Below, in pieces: positions 33,681-41,981 of a stretch of 52,179 bases of DNA. The stretch comes from an uncultured Bacteroidales bacterium. GTDB lineage: Bacteria; Bacteroidota; Bacteroidia; Bacteroidales; Paludibacteraceae. The notes under the pieces were generated by a model that was not told the DNA's origin, searched no databases, and saw only the letters and a list, made by a program, of their open reading frames with translations. The DNA lies in NCBI GenBank assembly GCA_902782665.1, contig CACZOA010000091.1, positions 1 to 52,179 of the forward strand, written 5' to 3'. Position numbers and translations under genes: made by a program. Positions within the stretch are counted from its first letter, which is position 1, and every line of letters starts with the position of its first letter.

Positions 33681-33717
33681 GCGGAATGCTAAATTATTTT
33701 AGTGTTCCGCTTTTTTT
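33681..33717 (+). terminator. terminator after the transporter gene
   Basis: GCGGAA...CTAAA...TTTAG...TTCCGC followed by T7. The loop word TGCTAAATTAT is shared with the nadB terminator at 7589. Confidence 0.8.
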
Positions 33718-33740
33718 GTTTGATGAAGGACGAGATGTTT

Positions 33741-34010
33741 TTAATCAAATAGGAGGAGTGCGAGTAAAATTGTCACGAAACTGATTATCCAAGTGATTAT
33801 AAGTAATTCTATGGAATTTAGAAGCGGGTCTGATTCTTCAGTGCGTTTATAGTAAAATTTGTATATCAGGAAATAAAGTATAGCTATGACAGCAGAGATT
33901 AGTAAGAAAGCGTATTCAAAATCCAACATGGAAAATACATGTAAAGCAATGATGTTTAGAGTCAATGCGATAAATGTAAAATAAAATATGGCAGTTTTGA
34001 ATTTTTTCAT
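33741..34010 (-). CDS. small three-helix membrane protein, paralogue 2
   Basis: An 89-residue protein with three hydrophobic helices (about 8-27, 31-50 and 68-88). The loop KFYYKRTEESDPLLNSIELLIITWIIS matches the next gene upstream (34040-34342) at most positions (K-x-YY-x-RTEES-x-x-L-x-x-SI-x-x-x-ITW-x-IS). No known family was recognised. Both lie on the minus strand 29 bases apart and are probably co-transcribed. Confidence 0.65.
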   Translation of the reverse strand: MKKFKTAIFYFTFIALTLNIIALHVFSMLDFEYAFLLISAVIAILYFLIYKFYYKRTEESDPLLNSIELLIITWIISFVTILLALLLFD

Positions 34011-34039
34011 AAATGTAGAACCATAAATAAAATGCTAAA

Positions 34040-34342
34040 TTATTTTAGTTCTCCGCAACTAACTAACCATACTATGAAAAAGAACCCAGATATTGCTGCA
34101 GTGATAATACTAATCAACCATGTTATGACAAATAGTATTATTGAACGAATGAGTTTGTTGGACTCTTCTGTGCGATCGTAATAATATTTATCGATTATAT
34201 AATATAGTATAACTATGCTCAAAAGTGCATTTATAATTAGAAAATCTTCTTTAGATAAAGCTGCAGAAAAGGGTAAAATTATTAATGCTATCACGATAGC
34301 TATGAAAGTTAGCAGTGGTAGAGCTGTCCAGAAATTTTTCAT
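34040..34342 (-). CDS. small three-helix membrane protein, paralogue 1
   Basis: A 100-residue protein with the same three-helix layout and the shared motif DKYYYDRTEESNKLIRSIILFVITWLIS. It extends about ten residues further at the C-terminus (FFIVWLVSCGELK). It is the upstream member of the tandem pair, and shares an MKxF start with its neighbour. No function can be assigned. Confidence 0.65.
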   Translation of the reverse strand: MKNFWTALPLLTFIAIVIALIILPFSAALSKEDFLIINALLSIVILYYIIDKYYYDRTEESNKLIRSIILFVITWLISIITAAISGFFFIVWLVSCGELK

Positions 34343-34744
34343 ATAAGAATAGAATTTAGTTATATAGCAAATTTATATAAAATTTAAGAAGCTGTTCAAA
34401 TTTGTTAAAATATTTTGCTATAGGTTTCATTCATCGTCACATCATTCTGAGACTTCGTCACGGGTTGCTCTCGCTTTGCTCGGTAACGTCTTTCAGACGA
34501 AAAATGATGGAAATGTCAGTCATGATATTTATATTATGTGCTCGCCTTCGGCTCGCATTAGAGAGAAGGGGTTAGGGCGTTCCGCCCTTAACAATCCTCA
34601 ATTCTATAATCAAATATTTAATTAGACATAAACAATTTTCTTGATGAAATATGAAAATCAAGATGGTTTTGTGGAAAAAATGGATAAAAAATGTGGAAAA
34701 TCGGATAATTTGTATAATTTAGCGAACGTATCGTTAAAGAATTT
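34343..34744. other. intergenic region with a degenerate repeat element
   Basis: AGAAGCTGTTCAAATTT at 34387-34403 resembles the left end of the MITE-like element at 9349 (14 of 17 positions). AAACAATTTTCTT near 34630 may be the degraded right end. Inside lie a CGTCT-TTC-AGACG hairpin near 34489 and palindromic repeat copy C. No coding sequence is seen. Confidence 0.5.
34540..34602 (+). repeat. dispersed palindromic repeat, copy C
   Basis: GCTCGCCTTCGGCTCGC (small hairpin) then AAGGGGTTAGGGCGTTCCG and CCCTTAACAATCCTCAA; same order and orientation as copy A at 482-545 and inverse of copy B at 9392-9455. Confidence 0.8.
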
Positions 34745-35689
34745 ATGGTAAAACGAATTTTTTCGACACTATTATTGGCACCGGCACTTGTCGGAATGGC
34801 TCAGCTGAAAGTCACTCAGCTGAAGTATTCTGATTTCGACAGTTGGCAGGTGAGGAATATAAAGGAAAGTTTTCTGATTGGTGGAAATGTCAAGCAAATC
34901 TACGAAATCGGAAAACCAGACACTATTAATGAAACTGGTCCACGTAAGAGAACTGATTCCCCATGGGAAACATCCAGCAGTTTGATCCATGCTGCAAGTA
35001 TAGATAAGGCGAGCGTTACCGTCTACCCAGAAAAAAGAGGCGACGGCTATTGCTTGAGGATTGAGAGCAAACTGGAGGAGGTGAAAGTGCTTGGCATGGT
35101 AAATTTGACATGTATGGCATCTGGCAGCGTCTTCACGGGCTTTCTTATTGAACCGATTGAGAGTTCAGACAATCCGATGCAGTATATGATGCAGGGTGTG
35201 CCTTACACAGCCAAGCCAAGAGCTATAAAGTTTGACTATAAGGCCAAGGTGGGTGGAAAAAGACAATACAAGTCTGTTTCTAAATCCATGGATCTTGAAG
35301 GAAAGAATGAAGCTGAAGTGTCTGTTGTGTTACAAAGACGTTGGGAAGACGCTAGTGGCAAACTTCACGCGAAGAGAGTGGCTACAGCCTACATGAGAAT
35401 CAAAGAGAGCGTGAATGATTGGCAAAACGGATTTGAACTACCTCTTCAGTACGGAGATATTACCAATGAACCTGGTTATCAGGATTATATGGGTGTGAAT
35501 TACAAGAATTATCCATATTGGGGCATCAACAGTAAAGGGGTAAGGATGCAGATTTCAGAGAAGGAATATGCAGATCCAGACGAGATGCCAACGCATATTA
35601 TCATCCGTTTTTCAAGTGGATATGGAGGTGCCTTCTGTGGCGCTATAGGCGATAAACTATGGGTGGACAATCTAAAAATAATAGAATAA
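34745..35689 (+). CDS. secreted PCMD-domain (putative carbohydrate metabolism domain) protein
   Basis: A 314-residue exported protein with a signal peptide ending VGMA-Q near residue 19. The body matches the PCMD family of Bacteroidota: a variable N-terminal part, TCMASGSVFTGFLIEP, VPYTAKPRAIKFDYKAKVGGKRQYKS, a strand-rich part with an EVSVVLQRRWED turn, WQNGFELPLQYGD, and the terminal IIIRFSSGYGGAFCGAIGDKLWVDNLKIIE. Related proteins often accompany glycan-utilisation loci as lipoproteins or secreted proteins, but no SusC/SusD pair or hydrolase is nearby and no lipobox Cys is present. The binding target is unknown. Confidence 0.78.
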   Translation: MVKRIFSTLLLAPALVGMAQLKVTQLKYSDFDSWQVRNIKESFLIGGNVKQIYEIGKPDTINETGPRKRTDSPWETSSSLIHAASIDKASVTVYPEKRGDGYCLRIESKLEEVKVLGMVNLTCMASGSVFTGFLIEPIESSDNPMQYMMQGVPYTAKPRAIKFDYKAKVGGKRQYKSVSKSMDLEGKNEAEVSVVLQRRWEDASGKLHAKRVATAYMRIKESVNDWQNGFELPLQYGDITNEPGYQDYMGVNYKNYPYWGINSKGVRMQISEKEYADPDEMPTHIIIRFSSGYGGAFCGAIGDKLWVDNLKIIE

Positions 35690-35713
35690 ACTAACTATTT
35701 AGTCGGTATATTC

Positions 35714-35744
35714 TTTGTGTAGAAAAAAAATATACCTACATTTG
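35714..35744 (+). promoter_or_regulatory. promoter of the glycosyltransferase gene
   Basis: TTTG at 35714-35717, 19 bases, then TACATTTG at 35737-35744, a full Bacteroidota consensus. Transcription would begin near 35751. Confidence 0.8.
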
Positions 35745-35802
35745 CTCAAAAATTTGTTGGTAGCAACTTGTTGAAATGAACAGCCAACATCACTTAAAGA
35801 TA

Positions 35803-36930
35803 ATGAAAGTTCTGCAAATATCAAATTACTATTATCCTTTGGTTGGAGGTACGCAGGCCACTTGCCAATATTTGTCGGAAGGCATAAAGGACGAATATGA
35901 TGTGCATGTAGTGGCATTCAGCGAAGATAAAGAGGATAAGGAAGAAGAACATAATGGGGTAAAGGTAAGCAAAGCCGGAGTTTTTTTGATGTTGCTTCGT
36001 CAGAGTTTATCATTTTCATACTATAAATTACTCAAGAAGTATATCTTAGAGTGGAAGCCTGATATTATTCATTTCCATCATCCCAATCCGTTTGTGATGG
36101 CGTTGATGTTGAGGCTTATTCCAGATGATGTAAAGCTTTATGTCCATTACCATCTAGACGTCACAGCACAGAAAGTCATGTATCAGTTTATCAAAGGCAT
36201 TGAGAGAAAGATGCTTGAGAGAGCTGATATGATTGCCACTACTTCAGAAAACTATAAGAAGTCGTCTCCTGTGTTGAAGGATTTCCAGGACAAGACGGTG
36301 GTGCTTGCGAGTGCGATTGACATTGCTAAGTATGATTTGCAGCCTGGTGAGCAGGAAAAAGTTGAAAAAATCAAGTTGGCGGCATGTGGAAAGAAGATCG
36401 TTTTCCATGCGGGAAGACACGTCCGTCATAAAGGCTTGGAAGATCTGATTGAAGCAGAGAAACTGATCAAATCAGATTGTGTGATATATGTTGGAGGTGA
36501 TGGTCCGACGACGGATGAGATGATGCAGTTGGCTAAATTCTCCGATAGAATACGATTCTTAGGTAGAATGAATGATTCTGACTTGCGTTGTTATTACCAT
36601 GCAGCGGATGTGTTTGCGTTCCCATCATACACTAAAGCCGAAGGTTTCGGACTTACTCTTGCTGAGGCTATGTATTGCGGTACTCCTGCTGTGACATATA
36701 CAATCGAGGGAAGTGGAGTTAACTGGGTATGTCCGAATGGAGAGACAGGACTTGAAGTGCCAAACAGAGATGTTGAGGCATATGCGGCTGCAATAGATAG
36801 ATTGCTTCAGGATGACGAGTTGCGCAAGCAGTTGTCGGAGAACGCAAGAAGCCGTGTCGTCACATTGTTCACAATCCAGAAGGAGGTTGAGACATTGAAA
36901 GAGCAATATGCGATGTTGCTAAATAAATGA
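35803..36930 (+). CDS. GT4-family glycosyltransferase
   Basis: A 375-residue GT-B fold retaining glycosyltransferase. The N-terminal MKVLQISNYYYPLVGGTQATCQYL has the glycine-rich acceptor loop, IIHFHHPNP and VHYHLDVTAQK are typical, and the donor-side motif ADVFAFPSYTKAEGFGLTLAEAMYCGTPAVTY contains the E-x7-E nucleotide-sugar site. No transmembrane helix is present, so it is cytosolic or peripheral. Substrates are probably cell-surface glycan or lipid intermediates; there is no polysaccharide cluster around it. The ATG at 35803 is chosen because it follows AAAGATA and gives the canonical first strand; an in-frame ATG at 35776 is possible. A strong terminator follows. Confidence 0.88.
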   Translation: MKVLQISNYYYPLVGGTQATCQYLSEGIKDEYDVHVVAFSEDKEDKEEEHNGVKVSKAGVFLMLLRQSLSFSYYKLLKKYILEWKPDIIHFHHPNPFVMALMLRLIPDDVKLYVHYHLDVTAQKVMYQFIKGIERKMLERADMIATTSENYKKSSPVLKDFQDKTVVLASAIDIAKYDLQPGEQEKVEKIKLAACGKKIVFHAGRHVRHKGLEDLIEAEKLIKSDCVIYVGGDGPTTDEMMQLAKFSDRIRFLGRMNDSDLRCYYHAADVFAFPSYTKAEGFGLTLAEAMYCGTPAVTYTIEGSGVNWVCPNGETGLEVPNRDVEAYAAAIDRLLQDDELRKQLSENARSRVVTLFTIQKEVETLKEQYAMLLNK

Positions 36931-36991
36931 TAATTGCTAAATTCGAAATGCTAAATTGATTTTTCATTTTGCATTTGTAATTTATAATTCT

Positions 36992-37025
36992 AAAAAGACG
37001 GGGATTTGTCCCTGTCTTTTTTTTG
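36992..37025 (+). terminator. terminator after the glycosyltransferase gene
   Basis: AAAAAGACGGGGA-TTTG-TCCCTGTCTTTTTTTT, a 13-pair stem with one G-T pair and a T8 tail. Confidence 0.88.
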
Positions 37026-37065
37026 TTTTAAGGATTTACATATTTAGAAATCCAGAACTAATTGT

Positions 37066-37073
37066 TAGATTTG
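37066..37073 (+). promoter_or_regulatory. putative -7 element of the half-kinase operon
   Basis: TAGATTTG, 42 bases before the ATG at 37116, matches TAnnTTTG. A clear -33 TTTG is not seen. Confidence 0.5.
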
Positions 37074-37115
37074 TAAGAAATTAAATCGATACAATCGAAA
37101 TTAAAAACATTTGTT

Positions 37116-37934
37116 ATGAACATGCAGGCTCTACAACAAGATACGCTTCTAAAAGGCGGTGCATATAGAATTGAGAAAATCATAGGTCGGAGTGATTTTG
37201 AAATCACTTATCTTTCTGATAAATACGGAAGTGACAAGAACGTGGTGATTACAGAGTTTTTTATGAGGGATCTCTGTGGACGTGACGGAAACAAAATGAC
37301 TTATGGCACGGATGTTAGTAATGATGTCATTCAGGCACGAGATAAGTTCAAAAAGGAAGCCGAAAATCTGAAATCACAAGCGTCACAACGTGTCTTTGAT
37401 GTTTTTGAGGAGAATGATACCGTATACTATGTAAAGGAATATGAAGGCGACGGTGCGATTGATACCGTACATGATGATTTTAGCAAATCTGATGGCTCTG
37501 AACATGGGGAAAAAGAAACTGCCAAGTCATCATTGTTGAGTAAACTCAAATGGCCATTTATCTTTATAGCTGTTTTTGGCGTGGCATATTATTTTATGAC
37601 ATCTGAGCCAATTTCTAAGACAGAAAATACTGTTCATTCAGAAAAGTCTGAAAAGAAGGTAGAACAGAGAAAGGAAGAGAAGATGGTGGTGAAAGAGAAG
37701 GCAGTCAAAGTGGAGAAGGAGAGTGCTGCGTTTGCCTCGCTTATGGAGAAGATGAGCAAGGTAAAGAAAGATGCATTGTCAATCCCTGGGGTCAGTCAAC
37801 ATAAGGTTTTAACTGAACTTTCTAATGTTAAGGATGAATTTGAGAAGACCAAGTCAAAGTTGTCTGCCGACGAGCAGGAGAGATTCCACAAAGCTTTTCA
37901 GGAAGTGATAGAAATAGTTAAGAAACGATCTTGA
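37116..37934 (+). CDS. membrane protein with a kinase N-lobe-only (pseudokinase) domain
   Basis: A 272-residue protein. Residues 10-115 follow the N-lobe of Bacteroidota Ser/Thr kinases: LLKGGAYRIEKIIGRSDFEITYLS, then VVITEFFMRDLCGRDGNK, KFKKEAENL and VFDVFEENDTVYYVKEYEGDG (the hinge). The glycine-rich loop has lost most glycines (GRSDFE for GQGGFG), and the ATP-anchoring Lys of the VAIKEFF motif is Thr46. After the hinge there is no catalytic loop or DFG. Instead come a linker, one transmembrane helix (about 146-162) and a Lys/Glu-rich coiled-coil domain outside the cytoplasm (165-272). It cannot be an active kinase. It is the first gene of a two-gene operon with a related protein 12 bases downstream. 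Confidence 0.75.
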   Translation: MNMQALQQDTLLKGGAYRIEKIIGRSDFEITYLSDKYGSDKNVVITEFFMRDLCGRDGNKMTYGTDVSNDVIQARDKFKKEAENLKSQASQRVFDVFEENDTVYYVKEYEGDGAIDTVHDDFSKSDGSEHGEKETAKSSLLSKLKWPFIFIAVFGVAYYFMTSEPISKTENTVHSEKSEKKVEQRKEEKMVVKEKAVKVEKESAAFASLMEKMSKVKKDALSIPGVSQHKVLTELSNVKDEFEKTKSKLSADEQERFHKAFQEVIEIVKKRS

Positions 37935-37946
37935 TATTTGTTGATT

Positions 37947-38975
37947 ATGTATGCGTTACAAGCCAATACAATCCTGGCTCAAGGAAAATATAGAATATTA
38001 AGAGTCATAGAAGAAGGCAGTTTAGAAATAACGTATCTGGCTGTATATAACGCTGGGTTAAATTATAATAATGCATATAATAAGGTTGTCATTAAGGAGT
38101 TTTTCATAAAGGATTTGTGCGGTCGCAGCCGAAGGACGAATGATGTCATATTTACGGCAAATGATGTCCGTGCTGATTTTAATCAGATGCGCAATACGTT
38201 TTTGTATGACGCGAACAAAAATAAGGATGTTATAGACACGTTTAAAGAGAATGGTACAGCATATTATGTGAAGAAGTATATTGAGAATGAGGTATTTGAC
38301 ACGTTTGGCAATCAAACGCAAAGTGATGCTAATGGTTCTGAATTAATGAAGAAGGATTTGGAATCATCCTTCTCTAACAATGAAGGAAAGACTCAGTATT
38401 TCACGTCGGAGAAGATTAAGACGATTGCCAAATTTGGTATGATTGCATTTCTTGTCATTTTTGTGGTGCATTATTGGGTTGGTCAAGATGATGATAAGCT
38501 TGATGACGACTACACATTTCAGTCTAAAAACAGCAATGATATCAGTAGGAATATCAAAAGTGATGATGGCGGAGATGTGACAGTTGATAGTGTTGACGTT
38601 TTTGAAAAAAATGTGACGAAAGTCGTAATGTCAGATGACGTCTCATTTGTTGTAAAGGCAGATAGTATTGTGACATTAGGAAATAAATTCAGATTGACGT
38701 ATACTCTCAACAATGCAGAGTCTGACAATTTACAGCTGCCTATTGAGTCGATGCCGTCAGACTTAACTATAGCGCATGGCCCATATGTCTCGACCGGTAA
38801 ATCAATTTCGATCAAAGACGGAGTTGAACATAGATCGTCATCTGTTACTTATGGTTATATGTTGGTTCCGAAAAAAGAAGGATTAATCATAATACCGTCA
38901 GCAAAGGCTGTTTTGAATGATGGTAAGGTATTGCAATCAAATACGTTGGAGATAAATGTGGTTAAGGGAGATTGA
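37947..38975 (+). CDS. kinase N-lobe / transmembrane / BatD-like domain fusion protein
   Basis: A 342-residue protein. Residues 5-115 again match a kinase N-lobe (ILAQGKYRILRVIEEGSLEITYLA, VVIKEFFIKDLCGR, FKENGTAYYVKKYI). Here the VAIK Lys is kept (Lys50), but the Gly loop is degenerate and no C-lobe exists. A helix at 161-177 crosses the membrane. Residues about 228-340 resemble the first repeat of BatD (oxygen-tolerance domain): VVMSDDVSFVVKADSIVTLGNKFRLTYTLNN, GPYVSTGKSISIKDG, SSVTYGYMLVPKKEGLIIIPSAKA, LQSNTLEINVVKG. BatD is normally part of the batA-E aerotolerance operon, which is not here. The ATG at 37947 is preferred over a TTG at 37938. Confidence 0.75.
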   Translation: MYALQANTILAQGKYRILRVIEEGSLEITYLAVYNAGLNYNNAYNKVVIKEFFIKDLCGRSRRTNDVIFTANDVRADFNQMRNTFLYDANKNKDVIDTFKENGTAYYVKKYIENEVFDTFGNQTQSDANGSELMKKDLESSFSNNEGKTQYFTSEKIKTIAKFGMIAFLVIFVVHYWVGQDDDKLDDDYTFQSKNSNDISRNIKSDDGGDVTVDSVDVFEKNVTKVVMSDDVSFVVKADSIVTLGNKFRLTYTLNNAESDNLQLPIESMPSDLTIAHGPYVSTGKSISIKDGVEHRSSSVTYGYMLVPKKEGLIIIPSAKAVLNDGKVLQSNTLEINVVKGD

Positions 38976-39029
38976 TAAGAAGTTAAATTTAGCATTTATC
39001 ATTTCTCATTTATAATTTCATTCATATTT

Positions 39030-39067
39030 CCCCTCTGTCGGATTTTGGATTCTCCACCGACAGGGGG
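39030..39067. repeat. inverted repeat upstream of gyrA
   Basis: CCCCTCTGTCGG and CCGACAGGGGG pair with one bulged T around a 15-base loop. It lies about 55 bases after the half-kinase operon and may stop its transcript, although no T-run follows. Confidence 0.55.
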
Positions 39068-39098
39068 TGGATTTTTATCCTTGCGTTGAAAATAGGCG

Positions 39099-39106
39099 TA
39101 TTTTTG
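39099..39106 (+). promoter_or_regulatory. possible -7 element of gyrA
   Basis: TATTTTTG followed by TGCG, 123 bases before the ATG; a TTG at 39081 is closer than the usual -33 spacing. A CGTGC...GCACG inverted repeat at 39162-39181 would sit in the leader. Confidence 0.4.
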
Positions 39107-39228
39107 TGCGAAAAATTGCGTATGTTGGTAAAAAATGCTATTTTTACAATATTATTTTGACCGTGCGTCTGTGGATGCACGTCTCTTGTGATAGAAAATA
39201 ACAAAAAAAATAAATACAACAAAGAATT

Positions 39229-41844
39229 ATGGCAGACGGTAGAATAATCCCAGTCAATATTGACGACGAAATGCGTACGTCGTATATTGACTATGCTATG
39301 TCCGTTATTGTGGCTCGTGCCTTGCCAGATGTGCGTGACGGTTTCAAACCGGTTCACCGCCGTGTTATGTACGGTATGAACGAGCTTAACATTACACATG
39401 ACAAACCGACAAAGAAGTGTGCACGTATCGTGGGAGAGGTAATGGGTAAGTACCACCCTCATGGTGACAGTTCTGTGTATGGAGCGCTTGTAAGAATGGC
39501 TCAGGAGTGGAATATGCGTTACACTCTTGTGGACAAACAAGGAAACTTTGGTAGTGTCGACGGTGATGGACCAGCCGCAATGCGTTACACTGAGGCTCGT
39601 CTAGACAAGATCTCCGACACTATGCTTGTGGATATAGAGAAGGATACAGTCGATTTTGTAGACAATTTCGACGGTGAGTATCAGGAACCTACAGTTCTGC
39701 CTACTCGTATTCCTAATTTGATTATCAACGGTGCTTCTGGTATCGCGGTAGGTATGGCTACAAATATGCCTACACACAACTTGAGCGATACTCTTGATGC
39801 TGTTGTCGCTTATGTGGAAAATCCAGACATCGATCCTGAAGACTTGATCAAGATCATCAAGGCTCCAGATTTCCCAACAGGTGGTATCATCTGTGGATAT
39901 GATGGTGTTAAGGATGCGTACTTGACTGGTCGTGGACGTATCGTCATCAAGTCGCGTACAGAGATTGAGACAGAAGACAACCGTGAGAAGATCGTCGTTA
40001 CAGAGATCCCTTACCAGGTGAATAAGCGTGAGTTGATTGAGCAGATCGCTGATTTGGTGAAGGATGGCAAGATAGAAGGAATCTCAAACATCAATGATGA
40101 GTCGGATGGTGAGGTCGGTACACGTATCGTTATCGACATCAAGAGAGACGCTAACTCAAATGTGGTGCTCAACAAGTTGATGAAGATGAGCCAGCTTCAG
40201 AGCTCATTCAGCGTGAACAGCATCGCATTGGTTAATGGACGCCCTCGTCTGCTTACATTGAAGGATCAGATAGCAGAGTTTGCAAAGTTCAGAATGGAGG
40301 TCGTCACACGTCGTACTCAATTTGAACTTAAGGAGGCTCAGAAGAGAGCTCACATCTTGAAGGGTAGAATCATCGCCGTCGACAATATCGAGCAGGTGAT
40401 CAGTATTATCCGAAGCAGTGAGACTGCAGCTATCGCAATCCAAAGATTACAGGTTGAGCTTCCAGAGCCACTTGATGAGATCCAGGCAAAGGATATCGTT
40501 GAGATGCGATTGAGAGCGTTGACAGGTTTGGAAATCGACAAGTTGAAGGCTGAGTTTGATGAGGTTATGAAGTTGATCGCACATTTGGAGGCCGTTTTGG
40601 CAAGTGAAGAGATGCGTCGCGACATCATCAAGGCTGAGCTTCTTGAGATCAAGGAGAAGTATGGCGACGAGAGACGTACAGAGATCGATTATGCCGGTGC
40701 TTCATTCAATCCTGAGGATTTCTATGCCGACGACGAGATGGTCATCACAATCTCACATCTTGGTTACGTTAAGTCTACTCCGCTTGCTGAGTACAAGACT
40801 CAGGGAAGAGGAGGTGTCGGATCAAAGGCCAGCAACTCAAGAGATGAGGATTTCATCGAATATATCTATCAGGCTTCAATGCACGACACATTGCTATTGT
40901 TCTCTCAGAAAGGACGCTGCTATTGGCTTCGTGTATACGAGATACAGCCAGGTGCCAAGAACTCTAAGGGTAGAGCATTGCAGAACCTTATCCAGCTTGA
41001 TTCCGACGACAGAATCAACGCATTCGTTAAGGTGCGTGGCTTGAACGACAAGGAATATGTTAACTCTCACTATTTGATCTTCTGTACAAAGCAGGGAGTT
41101 GTGAAGAGAACATTGCTTGAGCAGTATTCTCGTCCTCGTACAAATGGAGTCAATGCAATCACTATCCGTGAAGACGACGAGGTAATCAATGTATCGTTGA
41201 CAGACGGAAAGAGTGATGTTATCATCGCCAGCCGTAACGGTCGTGCGGTTCGTTTCAGAGAGGATTCTGGTGATCTACGTCCACTTGGTAGAACAGCTAC
41301 AGGAGTACGTGGAATGACGCTTGATGAGGATGATCCAACAGATAGAGTAGTAGGTATGGTATGTGTTGAGAAGAATTCGCCAGAGACATTGCTTGTTGTT
41401 TCAGAGAATGGATTCGGAAAACGTTCATACCTAGACGACCGTGATGAGAACGGCAATATTATCATGGATGAAGACGGTAATCCAGCTACATTGTACCGTA
41501 TCACTAAGCGAGGAGCTAAGGGAGTACGTACATTGAATGTGACAGAGAAGACAGGTAAACTAGTTGCAATCCAAGCTGTTACTGATGATAACGACTTGAT
41601 GATCATCAATACATCTGGTATCGCAATCAGATTGAAGATATCTGATACTAGAGTTCTTGGTCGTGCTGCTCAGGGAGTCCGCTTGATCAACTTGACAAAG
41701 AAAAACGATGTTATTGCTTCTGTATGTAAGGTTTCTGCTGAGGAAGAAGAGGAAGAGAATCCTGAAATGGAAGGTGAAACATCAAATGTTGAGGGTGGAG
41801 AAGTAGTAGATAACGGTGCTGTTGAGGCTACAACAGAGGAATAA
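39229..41844 (+). CDS. gyrA: DNA gyrase subunit A
   Basis: An 871-residue type IIA topoisomerase subunit that cuts and rejoins DNA. The N-terminal [45 protein letters not shown] is canonical, the catalytic Tyr is residue 120 in [10 protein letters not shown], and the quinolone-resistance region reads [15 protein letters not shown] (Ser81 and Gly85 at E. coli positions 83 and 87). The C-terminal beta-pinwheel contains the GyrA-box-like QGRGGVG motif, which supports gyrase rather than topoisomerase IV ParC. The last 35 residues are a strongly acidic tail ([13 protein letters not shown]...). gyrB is not adjacent, as is usual in this phylum. Confidence 0.96.
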   Translation: MADGRIIPVNIDDEMRTSYIDYAMSVIVARALPDVRDGFKPVHRRVMYGMNELNITHDKPTKKCARIVGEVMGKYHPHGDSSVYGALVRMAQEWNMRYTLVDKQGNFGSVDGDGPAAMRYTEARLDKISDTMLVDIEKDTVDFVDNFDGEYQEPTVLPTRIPNLIINGASGIAVGMATNMPTHNLSDTLDAVVAYVENPDIDPEDLIKIIKAPDFPTGGIICGYDGVKDAYLTGRGRIVIKSRTEIETEDNREKIVVTEIPYQVNKRELIEQIADLVKDGKIEGISNINDESDGEVGTRIVIDIKRDANSNVVLNKLMKMSQLQSSFSVNSIALVNGRPRLLTLKDQIAEFAKFRMEVVTRRTQFELKEAQKRAHILKGRIIAVDNIEQVISIIRSSETAAIAIQRLQVELPEPLDEIQAKDIVEMRLRALTGLEIDKLKAEFDEVMKLIAHLEAVLASEEMRRDIIKAELLEIKEKYGDERRTEIDYAGASFNPEDFYADDEMVITISHLGYVKSTPLAEYKTQGRGGVGSKASNSRDEDFIEYIYQASMHDTLLLFSQKGRCYWLRVYEIQPGAKNSKGRALQNLIQLDSDDRINAFVKVRGLNDKEYVNSHYLIFCTKQGVVKRTLLEQYSRPRTNGVNAITIREDDEVINVSLTDGKSDVIIASRNGRAVRFREDSGDLRPLGRTATGVRGMTLDEDDPTDRVVGMVCVEKNSPETLLVVSENGFGKRSYLDDRDENGNIIMDEDGNPATLYRITKRGAKGVRTLNVTEKTGKLVAIQAVTDDNDLMIINTSGIAIRLKISDTRVLGRAAQGVRLINLTKKNDVIASVCKVSAEEEEEENPEMEGETSNVEGGEVVDNGAVEATTEE

Positions 41845-41848
41845 ATTT

Positions 41849-41876
41849 GTAGGGGCAGGTTTTATGCCTGCCCCCC
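41849..41876 (+). terminator. GTAGGGGC-type hairpin after gyrA
   Basis: GGGGCAGG-TTTTATG-CCTGCCCC just 5 bases after the stop. It belongs to the dispersed GTAGGGGCG hairpin class also at 12985 and could end the gyrA transcript, although no T-run follows. Confidence 0.5.
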
Positions 41877-41942
41877 ATATTACAATTTTGATTTGTTGCC
41901 AAACAACATTAAAATAATTTATGCAAAGTCGCAAAATTGCGA

Positions 41943-41950
41943 TAACTTTG
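41943..41950 (+). promoter_or_regulatory. putative -7 element of the TPR gene
   Basis: TAACTTTG followed by C, 32 bases before the ATG at 41982. Confidence 0.6.
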
Positions 41951-41981
41951 CAGCGTTTTAATTGAACAAAATAATATAAAA

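Noticed and set aside
34745-35689. Part of a polysaccharide utilisation locus
   Set aside because: No SusC/SusD, sulfatase or glycoside hydrolase genes were found within the window around the PCMD protein.
35776-35802. Upstream start for the glycosyltransferase
   Set aside because: The added residues NSQHHLKI do not belong to the GT-B first strand; the ATG at 35803 has better upstream sequence, though the earlier start cannot be excluded.
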